A DNA stretch of 64,000 nucleotides from an uncultured Prevotella sp. (GCA_937922435.1 CAKZVT010000003.1:50108-114107), one strand, 5' to 3'; numbered from the stretch's first letter, positions 29,601 to 37,320 are shown. Made by a program: numbers and translations. Notes: a model not told the origin generated them from the sequence alone.

Positions 29601-30384
29601 CACCGTGCCCGAGACGCTGCCCACGCCGCGCGTGGACGGCAAGCTGCGCCTGGAACTCTTTGACAATGGACGCAGAATATCGGCCAACGAGTACGACCTG
29701 CTGCTGGCAACGCGCCAGTGGAGCGCGGTCGATGCGCCCAAGGACAAGCGCATCGTAGTGCTCGGCGACGCGCAGACAACGGCCTCGCTTGCCGCCGCAG
29801 GCGTTGAGGCGGAGGCCGCTACCGGCGTCAGCGACCTTATCAAGAAGGCCGGAAAGACAGGCATCGCGGTGCTTTCCGCTCTCCCGGAACTCCCAGCCGA
29901 CCAAGCCAAAGCCCTGCGCAACTACATAGCCAAGGGCGGAAGGGTGCTCATGCTGGGCTGCAAGGAAGCCGCAAAGGCCGTCTTCCCCGAGTATATCACC
30001 AGCTGGATTAACCCCACCGAGGGCGACATCGTCGTCATGGAACGCAGCGACGCGCCTGTGTTCAGCGGTCTCGGGCCGCTCGACCTGCGCTACTTCAACA
30101 ACAACCTGCGCGAGATGCCGCGTGCATGCAACGCCACGCTCAAGGCCGTGCGCCACGCGAACGTGACCGAACTGGCCGGCCAGATGAAAATCCATGCCTA
30201 TATAGACGGCGGCAAGCCCGAGGACCGCATCGCCAAAATAGAGTCGATGCGCGGACTTACGATGCTGCAAGTAGCCGACGGCCGCGGCCGTGCCATCGTC
30301 TCGACGATGTGTACGGAGAAAGCTCCGACCGACCCTGTGGCCGCCCGACTGCTGGCAAACATGCTCTGCGAGCTGGCAAAGTAA
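26695..30384 (+). CDS. DUF1080-like/GH2 fusion glycosidase, secreted
   Basis: The 1229-residue protein has a signal peptide and a concanavalin-like DUF1080/3-keto-disaccharide-hydrolase-type sandwich (about 25-200; YQNDFSDPAATLAV, WYRLRVQVAGGRIRVFV, ending WLDTEYDDLQVRPLP). The GH2 part follows: jelly roll (about 240-450), Ig-like domain (to about 570) and TIM barrel (about 575-880). The acid/base Glu is in WTVNNEMKF and the probable nucleophile Glu in ISQEMSTGYP. About 300 C-terminal residues include a Rossmann-like segment (KRIVVLGDAQTTASLAAAGVEAE...GGRVLMLG) often seen in large GH2 proteins. Substrate is not determinable; it is one of two unrelated-looking GH2 enzymes in the locus. A strong terminator follows. 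Confidence 0.88.
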   Translation: MKLKLTAFLAAAALLAPVALSAQDAYQNDFSDPAATLAVTGTGTCSVADGVLRAKDAYAVFGGNEWKDYEFSFRARAPKTAEQVQIWAGFRTYNRFDRYVVGIKGGLQDDLYLMRTGYMGLDEFLGVRKLGFHPVPGEWYRLRVQVAGGRIRVFVGDGEKPLIDVEDKNSGLAPTGGVALGGGWLDTEYDDLQVRPLPADFFKGVKRAEYDGRMNAQQKEEKRVKERAQYAPKRLAALADGRTELSLDGQWLFMPEYQMKDEAKAVSAATPDEDWHVMTVPDFWTPIRIWLHGETMPTPNGHEAKGVSDTYFQQESDRCENYTFDYRRTGAAWYRQWLELPGDIEGKKFVLSFDAVSKMCDVYVNGQKAGSHIGMFGAFEVDVTALVRPGRNLIALKVVRDIKGAAAQTSDAMENYYSSVRKDIAANKDDKQANQEVLTDIPHGFYGDNPAGIWQPVKLVVTAPVKVEDVFIKPTLQGAEFDVTVSNASKKNRKLDISVRITDKQDGSLLYEGTLLAKQKLGKGARQTLTCAVDGLKPKLWEPSSPNLYDFTFSVADGKDVIDQTTVTSGFRTFEARGDGYLYLNGRKFWLRGGNHIPFALRPNDRELADKFMQLMRQGNVNATRTHTTPWNQLWMDAADRNGIAVSFEGTWSWLMIHSTPIPNASTLKLWHDEWLQVMRKFRNHPSLVFWTVNNEMKFYDLDADKERAKEKFRIISNTVKDMRQVDPTRPVSFDSNYMRRSGVRRFGEDFIATVDDGDIDDNHAYYNWYDYSVFRFFNGEFQRDFKTPGRPLISQEMSTGYPNAETGHPTRSYQLIHQNPYSLIGYEAYDWANPASFLKVQSFITGELAEALRRTCPEASGIMHFAYMTWFRQCYDKDGIQPYPTYFALQRALQPVLVSAELWGRNLYAGEPLKTRVYVVNDDEAGRDLGPMTLTWSFTDADGNVLSRGIEAFPAVKYYGREYIEPNITVPETLPTPRVDGKLRLELFDNGRRISANEYDLLLATRQWSAVDAPKDKRIVVLGDAQTTASLAAAGVEAEAATGVSDLIKKAGKTGIAVLSALPELPADQAKALRNYIAKGGRVLMLGCKEAAKAVFPEYITSWINPTEGDIVVMERSDAPVFSGLGPLDLRYFNNNLREMPRACNATLKAVRHANVTELAGQMKIHAYIDGGKPEDRIAKIESMRGLTMLQVADGRGRAIVSTMCTEKAPTDPVAARLLANMLCELAK

Positions 30385-30404
30385 TGGTAATCATATTTTC
30401 CAAG

Positions 30405-30440
30405 CGCCGTCTTCCGTCCGTCGGGAGGCGGCGTTTTTTT
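30405..30440 (+). terminator. Rho-independent terminator after GH2
   Basis: An 11-bp stem (CGCCGTCTTCC / GGGAGGCGGCG with two G-U pairs) and 7-nt loop are followed by seven T, 20 nt after the stop codon. Confidence 0.85.
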
Positions 30441-30772
30441 CTGTCGGAATTTAATATAACGTGAGTTCGACATAACTTCTATTTTTCACAAACAGCGGAA
30501 ACTCCCTACAAAGGATGGTTTCTTATACCGAATTCACGAATATAAAGATTTGCAATCCGCTCAAATTACACTGTCATGAGATAAATGTATGGGCATGTGC
30601 GGATTGCAAATCCGCAATTAGAAACCGCCGGATTGCAAGTCCGGCGGAACAAATGCTTTCATTAATAAAGATTTTATTTCATCCAACAGGTTTGCGGACG
30701 AACTGCGAAAGGGATTCATCCGCAAATCTGTTGGATGTATGTGTACGTTAACTCCCGTCCCCGAAGGGGGCG

Positions 30773-30953
30773 AACTATGCTTAACCGCATGTGTAGTGAC
30801 CGTAGGGAACGGAACTTGCGGTAAGCCGAAAGCAATTCAAACGTCCCCGAAGGGGGCGAACAATAGGCAGCTATTCGCCCTCTTCGAGGACGAAGTTATT
30901 AGCGCATACCTACCGCAAGTTCCGCTTCGCTACACATGCGGTTAAGCATAGTT
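30773..30953. repeat. Large nested inverted repeat
   Basis: The outer arms 30773-30796 and 30930-30953 are perfect 24-nt complements. The inner arms 30811-30823 and 30911-30923 (GGAACTTGCGGTA / complement) are perfect 13-nt complements. The 87-nt centre contains CCCCGAAGGGGGCGAAC and its partial inverse. Total 181 bp; no coding sequence inside. Confidence 0.85.
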
Positions 30954-31012
30954 GGACATCTTCGATGCCCTGCTGCGCTTTGTTGCTATCTAACAGGTTT
31001 GCGGATGAACTG

Positions 31013-31100
31013 CGAAAGGTGGTCTTTTACATGACAAAAGGCCGTCAATTGCACGCTGAAAGACGGTCTTTTAGCATGCAAAAGACCACCTTTCGCCAAC
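31013..31100. repeat. AAAGGCCGTCTTTT-family hairpin cluster 6
   Basis: Units AAAAGGCCGTCAATTGC, AAAGACGGTCTTTTAGC and AAAGACCACCTTTCGC are followed by the tail GCGCTGGCTGCCAGCCACTTGC that many clusters share. Confidence 0.8.
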
Positions 31101-31218
31101 GCGCTGGCTGCCAGCCACTTGCATGCGTGCCGCTTCCCTCGCCGAAAAACGGCGCGCGGACGACATAAAAACACGATTAAGCGAATTTTAACCACGCGGT
31201 TAATAAGCGATTAACACG

Positions 31219-31245
31219 TTTGTTAATCGTGCGCGCGTATCTTTG
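31219..31245 (+). promoter_or_regulatory. Promoter (-33 TTTG, -7 TATCTTTG)
   Basis: TTTG at 31219-31222 and TATCTTTG at 31238-31245 match both Bacteroidetes promoter elements with suitable spacing. They lie 48 nt upstream of the beta-helix protein gene. Confidence 0.7.
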
Positions 31246-31292
31246 CCCACATCGGAAACCTGAACTAAGTATTAACTAAAAACAAAACTATC

Positions 31293-33020
31293 ATGAAACA
31301 ATCTTTACATTTAACAATCGCGTCTGCCGCCATGCTGATGGGCTTCGCCTACACCGCTTCGGCAGAAAACCAGACCGTCACGGATGCCGCCGGTCTGAAG
31401 GCCGCCATCGAGCAGGCTGTAGATAATGATGTAATTACCGTTAATGGAACCATCAAACTTGATGAGAAGATTGCAATAAGCAAGAAAATCATCACTATTG
31501 AAGGAGGTGTGATTGACGGTCAGAACAAGACCCTTTTGTTCCAAATCGCTGACAATTCACAGGTTACTTTTAATGACATGACATTCCAGAATGCCTATCA
31601 CGACGATGTGCAAGGCCAGGAAAAGGGCGGTGCCATAAGGATACAGGGAGGTATCTTGACGGTAGACGGTTGCGAGTTTGTCAACAACCATGTTACGCAT
31701 GACGGCAATGGTGGCGCACAGGACAAGCCGCAAAACTGGGACGGCGGCGGCGCAATACATGCCGTTGATGCCAAACTGTATGTACAGAGCACTACGTTCA
31801 CTGGCAATTCTGGCTTCCATGGTGGTGCCATCGGTGGTCAGAACAGCCAAGGTTCGTTCTACGACTGCGTGTTTGAGGACAATGAGGCAATATGTACTGA
31901 CTGGATGGTGAACAACAATGACGACGGTCGCGGCGGCGGTGCGGTGTTTGCTCGTTGGGACAGTGCTACGCCCAAGGCATTCGAGTTCAAATACTGCAAG
32001 TTCATCAATAACTCTGCAAAACGTACAGGAGGCGCTATCTGCTTGGTTACTGGTGCAGACGCAGCTACGGCTGATTACGAGAACAATGTGTTCACGATAG
32101 AGGGATGTGTTTTTAATGGTAATCACACATTGACCGAAAGGCCGAGTAAGGATTGTCGTGGTGGTGCTATAGAAATAGCGGCAGAGCGTGCGGCGACTGT
32201 GAACATCTTGTCGAGCACATTTACCAACAACGTTTCGACCAATAACGGCGGTGCCATCGACTTCTTCGCCGAGGCTAAAGAAGGCGCAACAAATGCGAAC
32301 GGTTACGTGCGCGTGAACATCGTGAACTGTACTGTTACAGGCAACAAAATCACAAGTGCAGGCGGCGGTAACGGTGGAGGTATATACATTGCACGTAAGC
32401 CGATGTCACCTGACGGTTCAAAGCAGCTTACAGAGGTGAACGTCATTAATACGATTATTTCGGGCAACAAGGGTGTGCAGGCAGGTGCAGAAGTAAACAG
32501 TGATTTCCGCATACAGATTGATGGTAATAACAACTTCGGCAAGAGCATCAAGAACTTGCGTAATTGCCTTATCCGTGATTTGAACGACCAGAACAAGCTC
32601 CCGGATTCGGGCATAAACTACGAAGGAACGAAAATCGGCAACGGCAATGGTGCAGCTTATGGTGTAGAGTCAGGTTTGCTTGATGCAGTCAATTTGTTCG
32701 GTGACATGGTAGACGACTCTTACTTCCCATTGAAGGCTGATAGCTATGCGGTAACCAATGTTATGGATAATGCTGATGCTTTGGCTAAGGAATATGGACT
32801 TGAATACGACCAGCTCGGCCAGCCGCTGAACAAGAATCTCGTAGGTGCTGTTTCGCTTATTGAAGGCGATACGCCCTCTACAGGTATCGATGGCGATGTG
32901 GTTGTAGAAGATACCAAGAACACCGACGAGTCATATTATACTATCAGCGGCGTGCGCGTAAGCAAGCCGTCACAGCCGGGCATATACATCCACAAAGGCA
33001 AAAAGATTGTGATAAGATAA
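31293..33020 (+). CDS. Secreted right-handed beta-helix protein (Pmp-like repeats)
   Basis: The 575-residue protein has a signal peptide (cleavage near ASAENQ) and a single parallel beta-helix. Repeats of the GGAI...F.NN.A..GGAI type recur (GGAIGGQNSQGSFYDCVFEDN, NNSAKRTGGAIC, TNNVSTNNGGAID), as in chlamydial polymorphic-membrane-protein and adhesin families. No catalytic site is evident. The C-terminus (YYTISGVRVSKPSQPGIYIHKGKKIVI) is the short Prevotella-type tail also seen in the broken gene at 61790. It stands alone between its own promoter and terminator, so its link to the PUL is by position only. Base composition drops sharply after the first 45 codons. Confidence 0.82.
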   Translation: MKQSLHLTIASAAMLMGFAYTASAENQTVTDAAGLKAAIEQAVDNDVITVNGTIKLDEKIAISKKIITIEGGVIDGQNKTLLFQIADNSQVTFNDMTFQNAYHDDVQGQEKGGAIRIQGGILTVDGCEFVNNHVTHDGNGGAQDKPQNWDGGGAIHAVDAKLYVQSTTFTGNSGFHGGAIGGQNSQGSFYDCVFEDNEAICTDWMVNNNDDGRGGGAVFARWDSATPKAFEFKYCKFINNSAKRTGGAICLVTGADAATADYENNVFTIEGCVFNGNHTLTERPSKDCRGGAIEIAAERAATVNILSSTFTNNVSTNNGGAIDFFAEAKEGATNANGYVRVNIVNCTVTGNKITSAGGGNGGGIYIARKPMSPDGSKQLTEVNVINTIISGNKGVQAGAEVNSDFRIQIDGNNNFGKSIKNLRNCLIRDLNDQNKLPDSGINYEGTKIGNGNGAAYGVESGLLDAVNLFGDMVDDSYFPLKADSYAVTNVMDNADALAKEYGLEYDQLGQPLNKNLVGAVSLIEGDTPSTGIDGDVVVEDTKNTDESYYTISGVRVSKPSQPGIYIHKGKKIVIR

Positions 33021-33061
33021 GATTGAATTGGTATAGTAAAGAGTAGAAGTTTTCATTTTTT

Positions 33062-33100
33062 CCGCCGCCGTAGCGTGATGCTTACGGCGGCGGTTTTTTT
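33062..33100 (+). terminator. Terminator of the beta-helix gene
   Basis: A perfect 11-bp stem CCGCCGCCGTA / TACGGCGGCGG with a 10-nt loop is followed by seven T. Confidence 0.9.
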
Positions 33101-33117
33101 GTTTGGGCGTCGTCTTC

Positions 33118-33166
33118 TGCATGCTGAAAGGCCGTGTTCCGCAGCGCGGAACACGGCCTTTCGTAA
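33118..33166. repeat. AAAGGCCGTCTTTT-family hairpin 7, stem-swapped variant
   Basis: The stem here is GAAAGGCCGTGTTCCGC / CGGAACACGGCCTTTC. The inner part CGTGTTCC/GGAACACG replaces the usual CGTCTTTT/AAAAGACG on both arms, so pairing is kept although the sequence changed. Confidence 0.85.
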
Positions 33167-33173
33167 AACAAAA

Positions 33174-33204
33174 GCCCTCGCATTGCATTGCGCAATGCGA
33201 GGGC
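33174..33204 (-). terminator. Terminator of tRNA-Gln
   Basis: Perfect 13-bp arms (GCCCTCGCATTGC / complement) around a 5-nt loop. On the minus strand TTTTGTTTTA follows. It lies 17 nt past the tRNA 3' end. Confidence 0.85.
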
Positions 33205-33220
33205 TTGATGTTCAATCATG

Positions 33221-33291
33221 TTGTCCAAAGCGGATTCGAACCACTACAAACAGAACCAAAACCTGTTGTGCTACCATTACACCATTGGACA
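33221..33291 (-). tRNA. tRNA-Gln (anticodon TTG)
   Basis: A 71-nt cloverleaf reads on the minus strand: acceptor TGTCCAA/TTGGACA, D stem GTGT/GCAC, anticodon stem ACAGG/TCTGT with loop TTTTGGT (anticodon TTG, reading CAA), variable loop TTGT, and T arm AGTGG-TTCGAAT-CCGCT. The discriminator base is A and CCA is not encoded. It has its own promoter upstream. Confidence 0.95.
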
Positions 33292-33301
33292 ATCACGGGT
33301 G

Positions 33302-33331
33302 CAAAGGTAGTGGTTTTTTACGCCACTACCA
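33302..33331 (-). promoter_or_regulatory. tRNA-Gln promoter overlapping a tyrS hairpin
   Basis: On the minus strand TACCTTTG (33302-33309) is 10 nt upstream of the tRNA. It overlaps an 8-bp hairpin GGTAGTGG / CCACTACC (33306-33331) that lies just after the tyrS stop and may end tyrS transcription. End and start signals are thus packed into 30 bp. Confidence 0.6.
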
Positions 33332-33348
33332 AAACTTTTCATTGTTTT

Positions 33349-34650
33349 TTAGCCTTTTACGGTCACCAGGTAATAGTTTTTCTTGCCGCGCTGTACAAGC
33401 AGATACTTGCCGTCTATAAGGTCGTCGGCAGTAATTATACGGTCGAACGCCGCCAGCTTCTCCTTGTTCAGCGATACGCCTCCGCCCTGTACGAGCTTGC
33501 GCATCTCGCCTTTGCTGGCGAATACGGCTGCCGCCTGGGTGAAGATTTCTACCGCCGGCTGGCCCAGCTGGTCTTTACCTATTTCAAACTGGGGCACGCC
33601 TTCGAAGATGTCGAGCAGCGTCTGTTCGTCAAGTTTGAGCAGGCTCTCCTTCGTAGACTTGCCGAACAGGATGTTAGACGCTTCTATTGCGGCGTCCAAA
33701 GCCTCGCGGGAGTGTACCATGACGGTCACTTCCTCGGCCAGGCGTCGCTGTAATGTGCGGCGGCCCGGGTCTTGGCGGTGCTCCTCTACGAGCGCGTCTA
33801 TTGTCTCCTTTTCAAGGCTTGTGAATATTTTTATGTAGCGTTCGGCGTCGTCGTCGCTCACGTTCAGCCAGAACTGATAGAACTTATAGGGCGACGTGCG
33901 CTTCGGGTCAAGCCAGATGTTGCCCGTCTCCGTCTTGCCGAATTTCTTTCCGTCGGCCTTCGTTATGAGCGGACATGTCAGGGCGTAAGCCTCCGCCTCC
34001 GCGCCGAGAGTGCGGCGTATAAGCTCCGTTCCGGTAGTCATGTTGCCCCATTGGTCGTTGCCTCCCATCTGGAGTTTGCACCCCTTGTGCTGGTAGAGGT
34101 AAAGGAAGTCGTAGCCCTGGAGCAGCTGGTAGGTGAACTCCGTGAACGAGAGGCCGTCGCGCGCCTCGCCGTTCAGGCGCTGCTGCACGCTCTCCTTGGC
34201 CATCATGTAGTTCACGGTGATGTGCTTGCCCACCTCTCGGGCGAACTGGAGGAAGCCCATGTCCTTCATCCAGTCATAGTTGTTGACAAGCTCGGCACGG
34301 TTGGGCGCGTCGCTTTCAAAGTCGAGGAACTTGGCCAGTTGCCGCTTGATGCACTCCTGGTTGTGGCGGAGCGTGTCCTCGTCGAGCAGGTTTCGCTCAA
34401 GGCTTTTGCCCGAGGGGTCGCCTATCATGCCGGTTGCGCCGCCGACGAGAGCCAGCGGCTTGTGGCCGCAACGCTGCAAGTGGCGCAGCATCATCACGCC
34501 GCACAGGTGGCCGATGTGGAGCGAATCCGCCGTAGGGTCGGTGCCGAGGTAGGCCGTAACCTGCTCTTTCTGCAACAGTTCTTCGGTGCCCGGCATGATT
34601 TGCGCCAGCATGCCGCGCCACCTTAGTTCTTCAACAAAGTTCTTGTTCAT
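33349..34650 (-). CDS. tyrS: Tyrosyl-tRNA synthetase
   Basis: The 433-residue class I synthetase charges tRNA-Tyr. The HIGH motif is in DSLHIGHLCG (near residue 45) and the KMSKS-equivalent is KFGKTETGN (near 240). The tyrosine-pocket segment NDQWGNMTTG precedes it, and an S4-like RNA-binding domain lies at the C-terminus (VQGGGVSLNKEKL). Length is normal for bacterial TyrRS. It is the last protein gene of the hemD-rnpA-yidD-tyrS minus-strand cluster, though about 120 bp separates it from yidD. Confidence 0.97.
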   Translation of the reverse strand: MNKNFVEELRWRGMLAQIMPGTEELLQKEQVTAYLGTDPTADSLHIGHLCGVMMLRHLQRCGHKPLALVGGATGMIGDPSGKSLERNLLDEDTLRHNQECIKRQLAKFLDFESDAPNRAELVNNYDWMKDMGFLQFAREVGKHITVNYMMAKESVQQRLNGEARDGLSFTEFTYQLLQGYDFLYLYQHKGCKLQMGGNDQWGNMTTGTELIRRTLGAEAEAYALTCPLITKADGKKFGKTETGNIWLDPKRTSPYKFYQFWLNVSDDDAERYIKIFTSLEKETIDALVEEHRQDPGRRTLQRRLAEEVTVMVHSREALDAAIEASNILFGKSTKESLLKLDEQTLLDIFEGVPQFEIGKDQLGQPAVEIFTQAAAVFASKGEMRKLVQGGGVSLNKEKLAAFDRIITADDLIDGKYLLVQRGKKNYYLVTVKG

Positions 34651-34773
34651 CGTATGTTGTTTCTTTGATTATTGTCGTTTGGGAATTATGGGGAAACCGG
34701 GAGGACTGGGATTAACGGGAGATGAAAGGGACGCCAATAAATTCTTCACTCTTCGCTCTTAATTCTTCACTCC

Positions 34774-35016
34774 CTAAGGAACCGGGTCGTAGCCGCTGCC
34801 TCCCCACGGATTGCAGCGCAATATGCGCCATATCGCGAGGGCAAGCCCCTTGAACGGGCCGTGCTTCTTCAGTGCTTGCTTGGCATATTCGGAACAAGTG
34901 GGGGTGAACCTGCACGAGGGTGGCGTGAAAGGTGATATGCACTTCTGGTAGAAAAGGATAGGAAGGCAGAGCAGCCACACCAGTCCTTTTGACACGGCAC
35001 GCAACAACTGCTTCAT
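34774..35016 (-). CDS. yidD: Membrane protein insertion efficiency factor YidD
   Basis: The protein has 80 residues: a hydrophobic N-terminal helix followed by the YidD signature with its cysteines (CRFTPTCSEYAKQALKKHG, ILRCNPWGGSGYDPV). YidD assists YidC-dependent membrane insertion at the inner membrane. I chose the Met of MKQLLRAVSKG as start because it gives an ATGA overlap with the rnpA stop and the usual family length; a longer reading frame upstream overlaps rnpA. Confidence 0.93.
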   Translation of the reverse strand: MKQLLRAVSKGLVWLLCLPILFYQKCISPFTPPSCRFTPTCSEYAKQALKKHGPFKGLALAIWRILRCNPWGGSGYDPVP

Positions 35017-35423
35017 CAGCGCGTCATCTTTTCGGTGAGCCTTTGCAGCAGGTTGCATACCTTTCGTTCGACATCGGCCGTGTCCCATAGCTTGTCGTCG
35101 AGCCAGATGAAGGCCATTGCAAGTCCTTGTCCGCCGTCACCTTGCAGGCATTCTACGAGCCGTTGCTTGTTCTTGCGGTACGCTTCGCGCACCTGGCGCT
35201 TCACCCTGTTGCGCTTGACGGCGCGCTTGAAGCACCGCTTCGGCACGCTTATGAGCACTTTCGGCCAGGCTTCCGATTCTCCGGCGTCGGTCTTCATGTA
35301 GACAAGACGCAACGGGAAAGCGGCCATCGAGCGGCTGCCTTCCCTATGGAAGAGCTTTTCTGTCAGTGTCATGCCGCACAGGCGCTCCTCCTTGCGGAAT
35401 GTCATCATGCCGTTTCCCGACAT
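35016..35423 (-). CDS. rnpA: Ribonuclease P protein component
   Basis: The basic 135-residue RnpA protein binds the RNase P RNA for tRNA 5' maturation. The family motif is KRCFKRAVKRNRVKRQVREAYR (around residues 80-100). The start may instead be the Met before TFRKEERL. It lies 8 nt after hemD and overlaps yidD by 4 nt; the rnpA-yidD order is conserved in many bacteria, while hemD upstream is typical of Bacteroidales. Confidence 0.93.
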   Translation of the reverse strand: MSGNGMMTFRKEERLCGMTLTEKLFHREGSRSMAAFPLRLVYMKTDAGESEAWPKVLISVPKRCFKRAVKRNRVKRQVREAYRKNKQRLVECLQGDGGQGLAMAFIWLDDKLWDTADVERKVCNLLQRLTEKMTR

Positions 35424-35431
35424 ATATTATA

Positions 35432-36178
35432 TTACTTGTTCTTTTCAAGGAAGCTCTTGAGTGCGCTTGTCATCGACGGATGCTGCACCGTTGGAGCCTC
35501 TACCTCGACCTTTAGCCCGGCATCGTGGGCGGCTTTCGCCGTTGCCGGTCCGAACGTGCCTACCACCACTTTTTCGTTTTTCGAGTCGCCGAACGCCGCG
35601 TTGAAGGCGTTGATGCCCGACGGACTGAAGAATATGCACATGTCGTAGTCGAACGCTTTAGCCTCCTCCTCGGTGAAGTCGTTGCTCACCGTGCGGTACA
35701 TTACGCACTCCGTATGGTTGAGCTTTTTCGTGTCGAGCAGTTTCTTTACGCTGTCGTCGTGCACGTCGCTCATAGGTATGAGGTACTTCTCGTTCTTGTG
35801 TTTCACCATTGTAGGCAGCAGGTCGTCTATCTTCCCGGTCTTTCCGAAGAACACCTTGCGCTTCCTGTACTGCACGTATTTCTGGATATAGAGGGCGATT
35901 GTCTCGGTAACGCAAAAGTATTTCATCGTTTCCGGGATTTCGAGCCTCATCTCTCCGGCCAGCTTGAAATAGTTGTCGATGGCGTGGCGCGATGTGAACA
36001 CCACGGCGGTGTAGTTGAGTATGCTGACTTTCTGCTGGCGGAACTCCTTTGATGACAGCCCTTCCACTTTTATGAACGGACGGAAGACCAATTCTACGCC
36101 ATACTCTTTCTCCATTTCGAAATACGGCGACTTGTCACTGCTCGGTTTCGGTTGAGACACTAAAATCTTTCTTACCAT
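35432..36178 (-). CDS. hemD: Uroporphyrinogen-III synthase
   Basis: The 248-residue two-lobed enzyme closes and inverts hydroxymethylbilane to uroporphyrinogen III in haem synthesis. Typical stretches are KILVSQPKP, VVFTSRHAIDNYF, CVTETIALYI and IFFSPSGINAFNAAF, with the late GTFGPATAKAAHDAG. Sequence conservation in this family is low, but the pattern and the rnpA neighbour agree. A promoter for it may lie inside the end of the upstream gene (36269-36284). Confidence 0.92.
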   Translation of the reverse strand: MVRKILVSQPKPSSDKSPYFEMEKEYGVELVFRPFIKVEGLSSKEFRQQKVSILNYTAVVFTSRHAIDNYFKLAGEMRLEIPETMKYFCVTETIALYIQKYVQYRKRKVFFGKTGKIDDLLPTMVKHKNEKYLIPMSDVHDDSVKKLLDTKKLNHTECVMYRTVSNDFTEEEAKAFDYDMCIFFSPSGINAFNAAFGDSKNEKVVVGTFGPATAKAAHDAGLKVEVEAPTVQHPSMTSALKSFLEKNK

Positions 36179-36189
36179 CTGCCTATATC

Positions 36190-37221
36190 CTAAAAGTTTA
36201 TTTTCAATTGTTCAACTACTTTTACGAGTACACCCCACAGCGAGAGCAAGGGCGTTATTTCGAGGGCACAAAAGTACAAAATTATCTGTAAAAAAAAGAC
36301 CTTCTGTCGGAAAAACAGCATAAAGCTCTTGTAAAGTAAAGAGATTTTGACCAAAACGGTGACAAAAGCGACATAAGCCACGGCTTTTTGCACGGACAGG
36401 TCGAAATATGACATGAGCAGCACCAGCGGGAACAGCGCGATGCCTTCCACCGACACGGCGAACATGAGCCACTTGAGCCATCCCACGCTGCGACGGCGGC
36501 CGAAGAACACGTTGTTCACCAGCCAGTACACCAGCATCTTGACGGCGAAATACGCCGCGTAAACGCCGAAGAACACCGCCACGAGCTGGTACTGCGACGA
36601 CAGTATGAACGTGCCGGGCACGGTCTCGAGCGTGAAAATGAACGACACCAGGGCCAGCAGCAGGCACGCCTGCAGCATGAAGAACGCCTGCGAGCGCAGC
36701 TCGGCCGACGTTTCAGGCATGTCGTTGCCGTCGGCGTCCTTGTTGCTGAAGAAGGCTTTTGCCTGCATCGCGAAGAAGCGGCGCGTGCCCTTGTATGCCG
36801 TCAGCGCTATGATGAAGCATGATATGAGCAGCGCCGTGAGCACGTCGTCGCCGCGGATGGAATACGGCACCGGGTCGCCGGCCACTCCGCTGCGTCCCCA
36901 TGCCGCACCGGGGAACAGCGTCGTGTCGCGCCCGAGGTATGTTTCCACGTAGTGCTCCGGGGCTTTCACGTCGCCGGGGCGCGTCCATTCCTTCACGCCG
37001 GGCAGCGACAGGGTGTCGGGGCGTGTGCTCAGGTGGGTGTTCTCAACGTGGATTGCCGCCTGCACCGCCGAGTCCTGCTGCGCCGGGGTGGCGTCTTCGG
37101 GCAGGCGTGCGATGACTTCCGCCACGCTCGGCGCAGGTTTCCCGGCCGGCTCCACGGTGGCGGAGTCGGTTCTTGCGGCGGCGTGTGCCTGGCTGAGCGT
37201 GTCTGCTTGAAGTGACAACAT
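36190..37221 (-). CDS. DUF4271 membrane protein
   Basis: The protein has 343 residues. The first 130 or so are polar and Pro/Ala-rich; about seven membrane-spanning segments follow (e.g. VLTALLISCFIIALTAY, LLLALVSFIFTLETV, IILYFCALEITPLLSLWG). It matches the DUF4271 family of Bacteroidetes, which usually sits just upstream of hemD as here (11-bp gap). Function unknown. The exact start is uncertain. Confidence 0.8.
   Translation of the reverse strand: MLSLQADTLSQAHAAARTDSATVEPAGKPAPSVAEVIARLPEDATPAQQDSAVQAAIHVENTHLSTRPDTLSLPGVKEWTRPGDVKAPEHYVETYLGRDTTLFPGAAWGRSGVAGDPVPYSIRGDDVLTALLISCFIIALTAYKGTRRFFAMQAKAFFSNKDADGNDMPETSAELRSQAFFMLQACLLLALVSFIFTLETVPGTFILSSQYQLVAVFFGVYAAYFAVKMLVYWLVNNVFFGRRRSVGWLKWLMFAVSVEGIALFPLVLLMSYFDLSVQKAVAYVAFVTVLVKISLLYKSFMLFFRQKVFFLQIILYFCALEITPLLSLWGVLVKVVEQLKINF
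36269..36284 (-). promoter_or_regulatory. Possible internal hemD promoter
   Basis: Two adjacent -7-like boxes, TAATTTTG and TACTTTTG, lie on the minus strand inside the DUF4271 coding sequence, about 90-105 nt upstream of hemD. They may be chance matches in coding DNA. Confidence 0.3.
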
Positions 37222-37229
37222 CGGTACTG

Positions 37230-37320
37230 TTTATAATAAGGCGAACAGGCTCAATGAGCCGTATAAGCCCAATGAGCCTCTTATGGTATGGCGACATGCC
37301 GCCAAGGCCGCAGCCGTGGA
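37230..37320. repeat. AATAAGCC-type palindromic repeat
   Basis: CAGGCTCAATGAGCCG and CCCAATGAGCC units are followed by a short CGGCCTTGGCGGC-like inverted repeat, between the convergently reading DUF4271 start and metK end. It belongs to the AATAAGCC family found at 9748, 43975, 49700, 53190 and 54785. Confidence 0.6.

Larger units (their letters stand above)
30441..31237. repeat. 800-bp gene-free stretch of nested inverted repeats
   Basis: No credible gene is visible. Small palindromes (GCGGATTGCAAATCCGC at 30599-30615; CCGCCGGA..TCCGGCGG at 30628-30650) come first. The motif TTCATCCGCAAATCTGTTGGATG and its inverse occur at 30663-30738 and 30988-31015. A large nested inverted repeat occupies 30773-30953, and an AAAGGCCGTCTTTT cluster 31013-31100. 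The phrase CCCCGAAGGGGGCGAAC occurs twice (30759 and 30845 areas). It looks like a landing site for several small repeat families. Confidence 0.7.
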
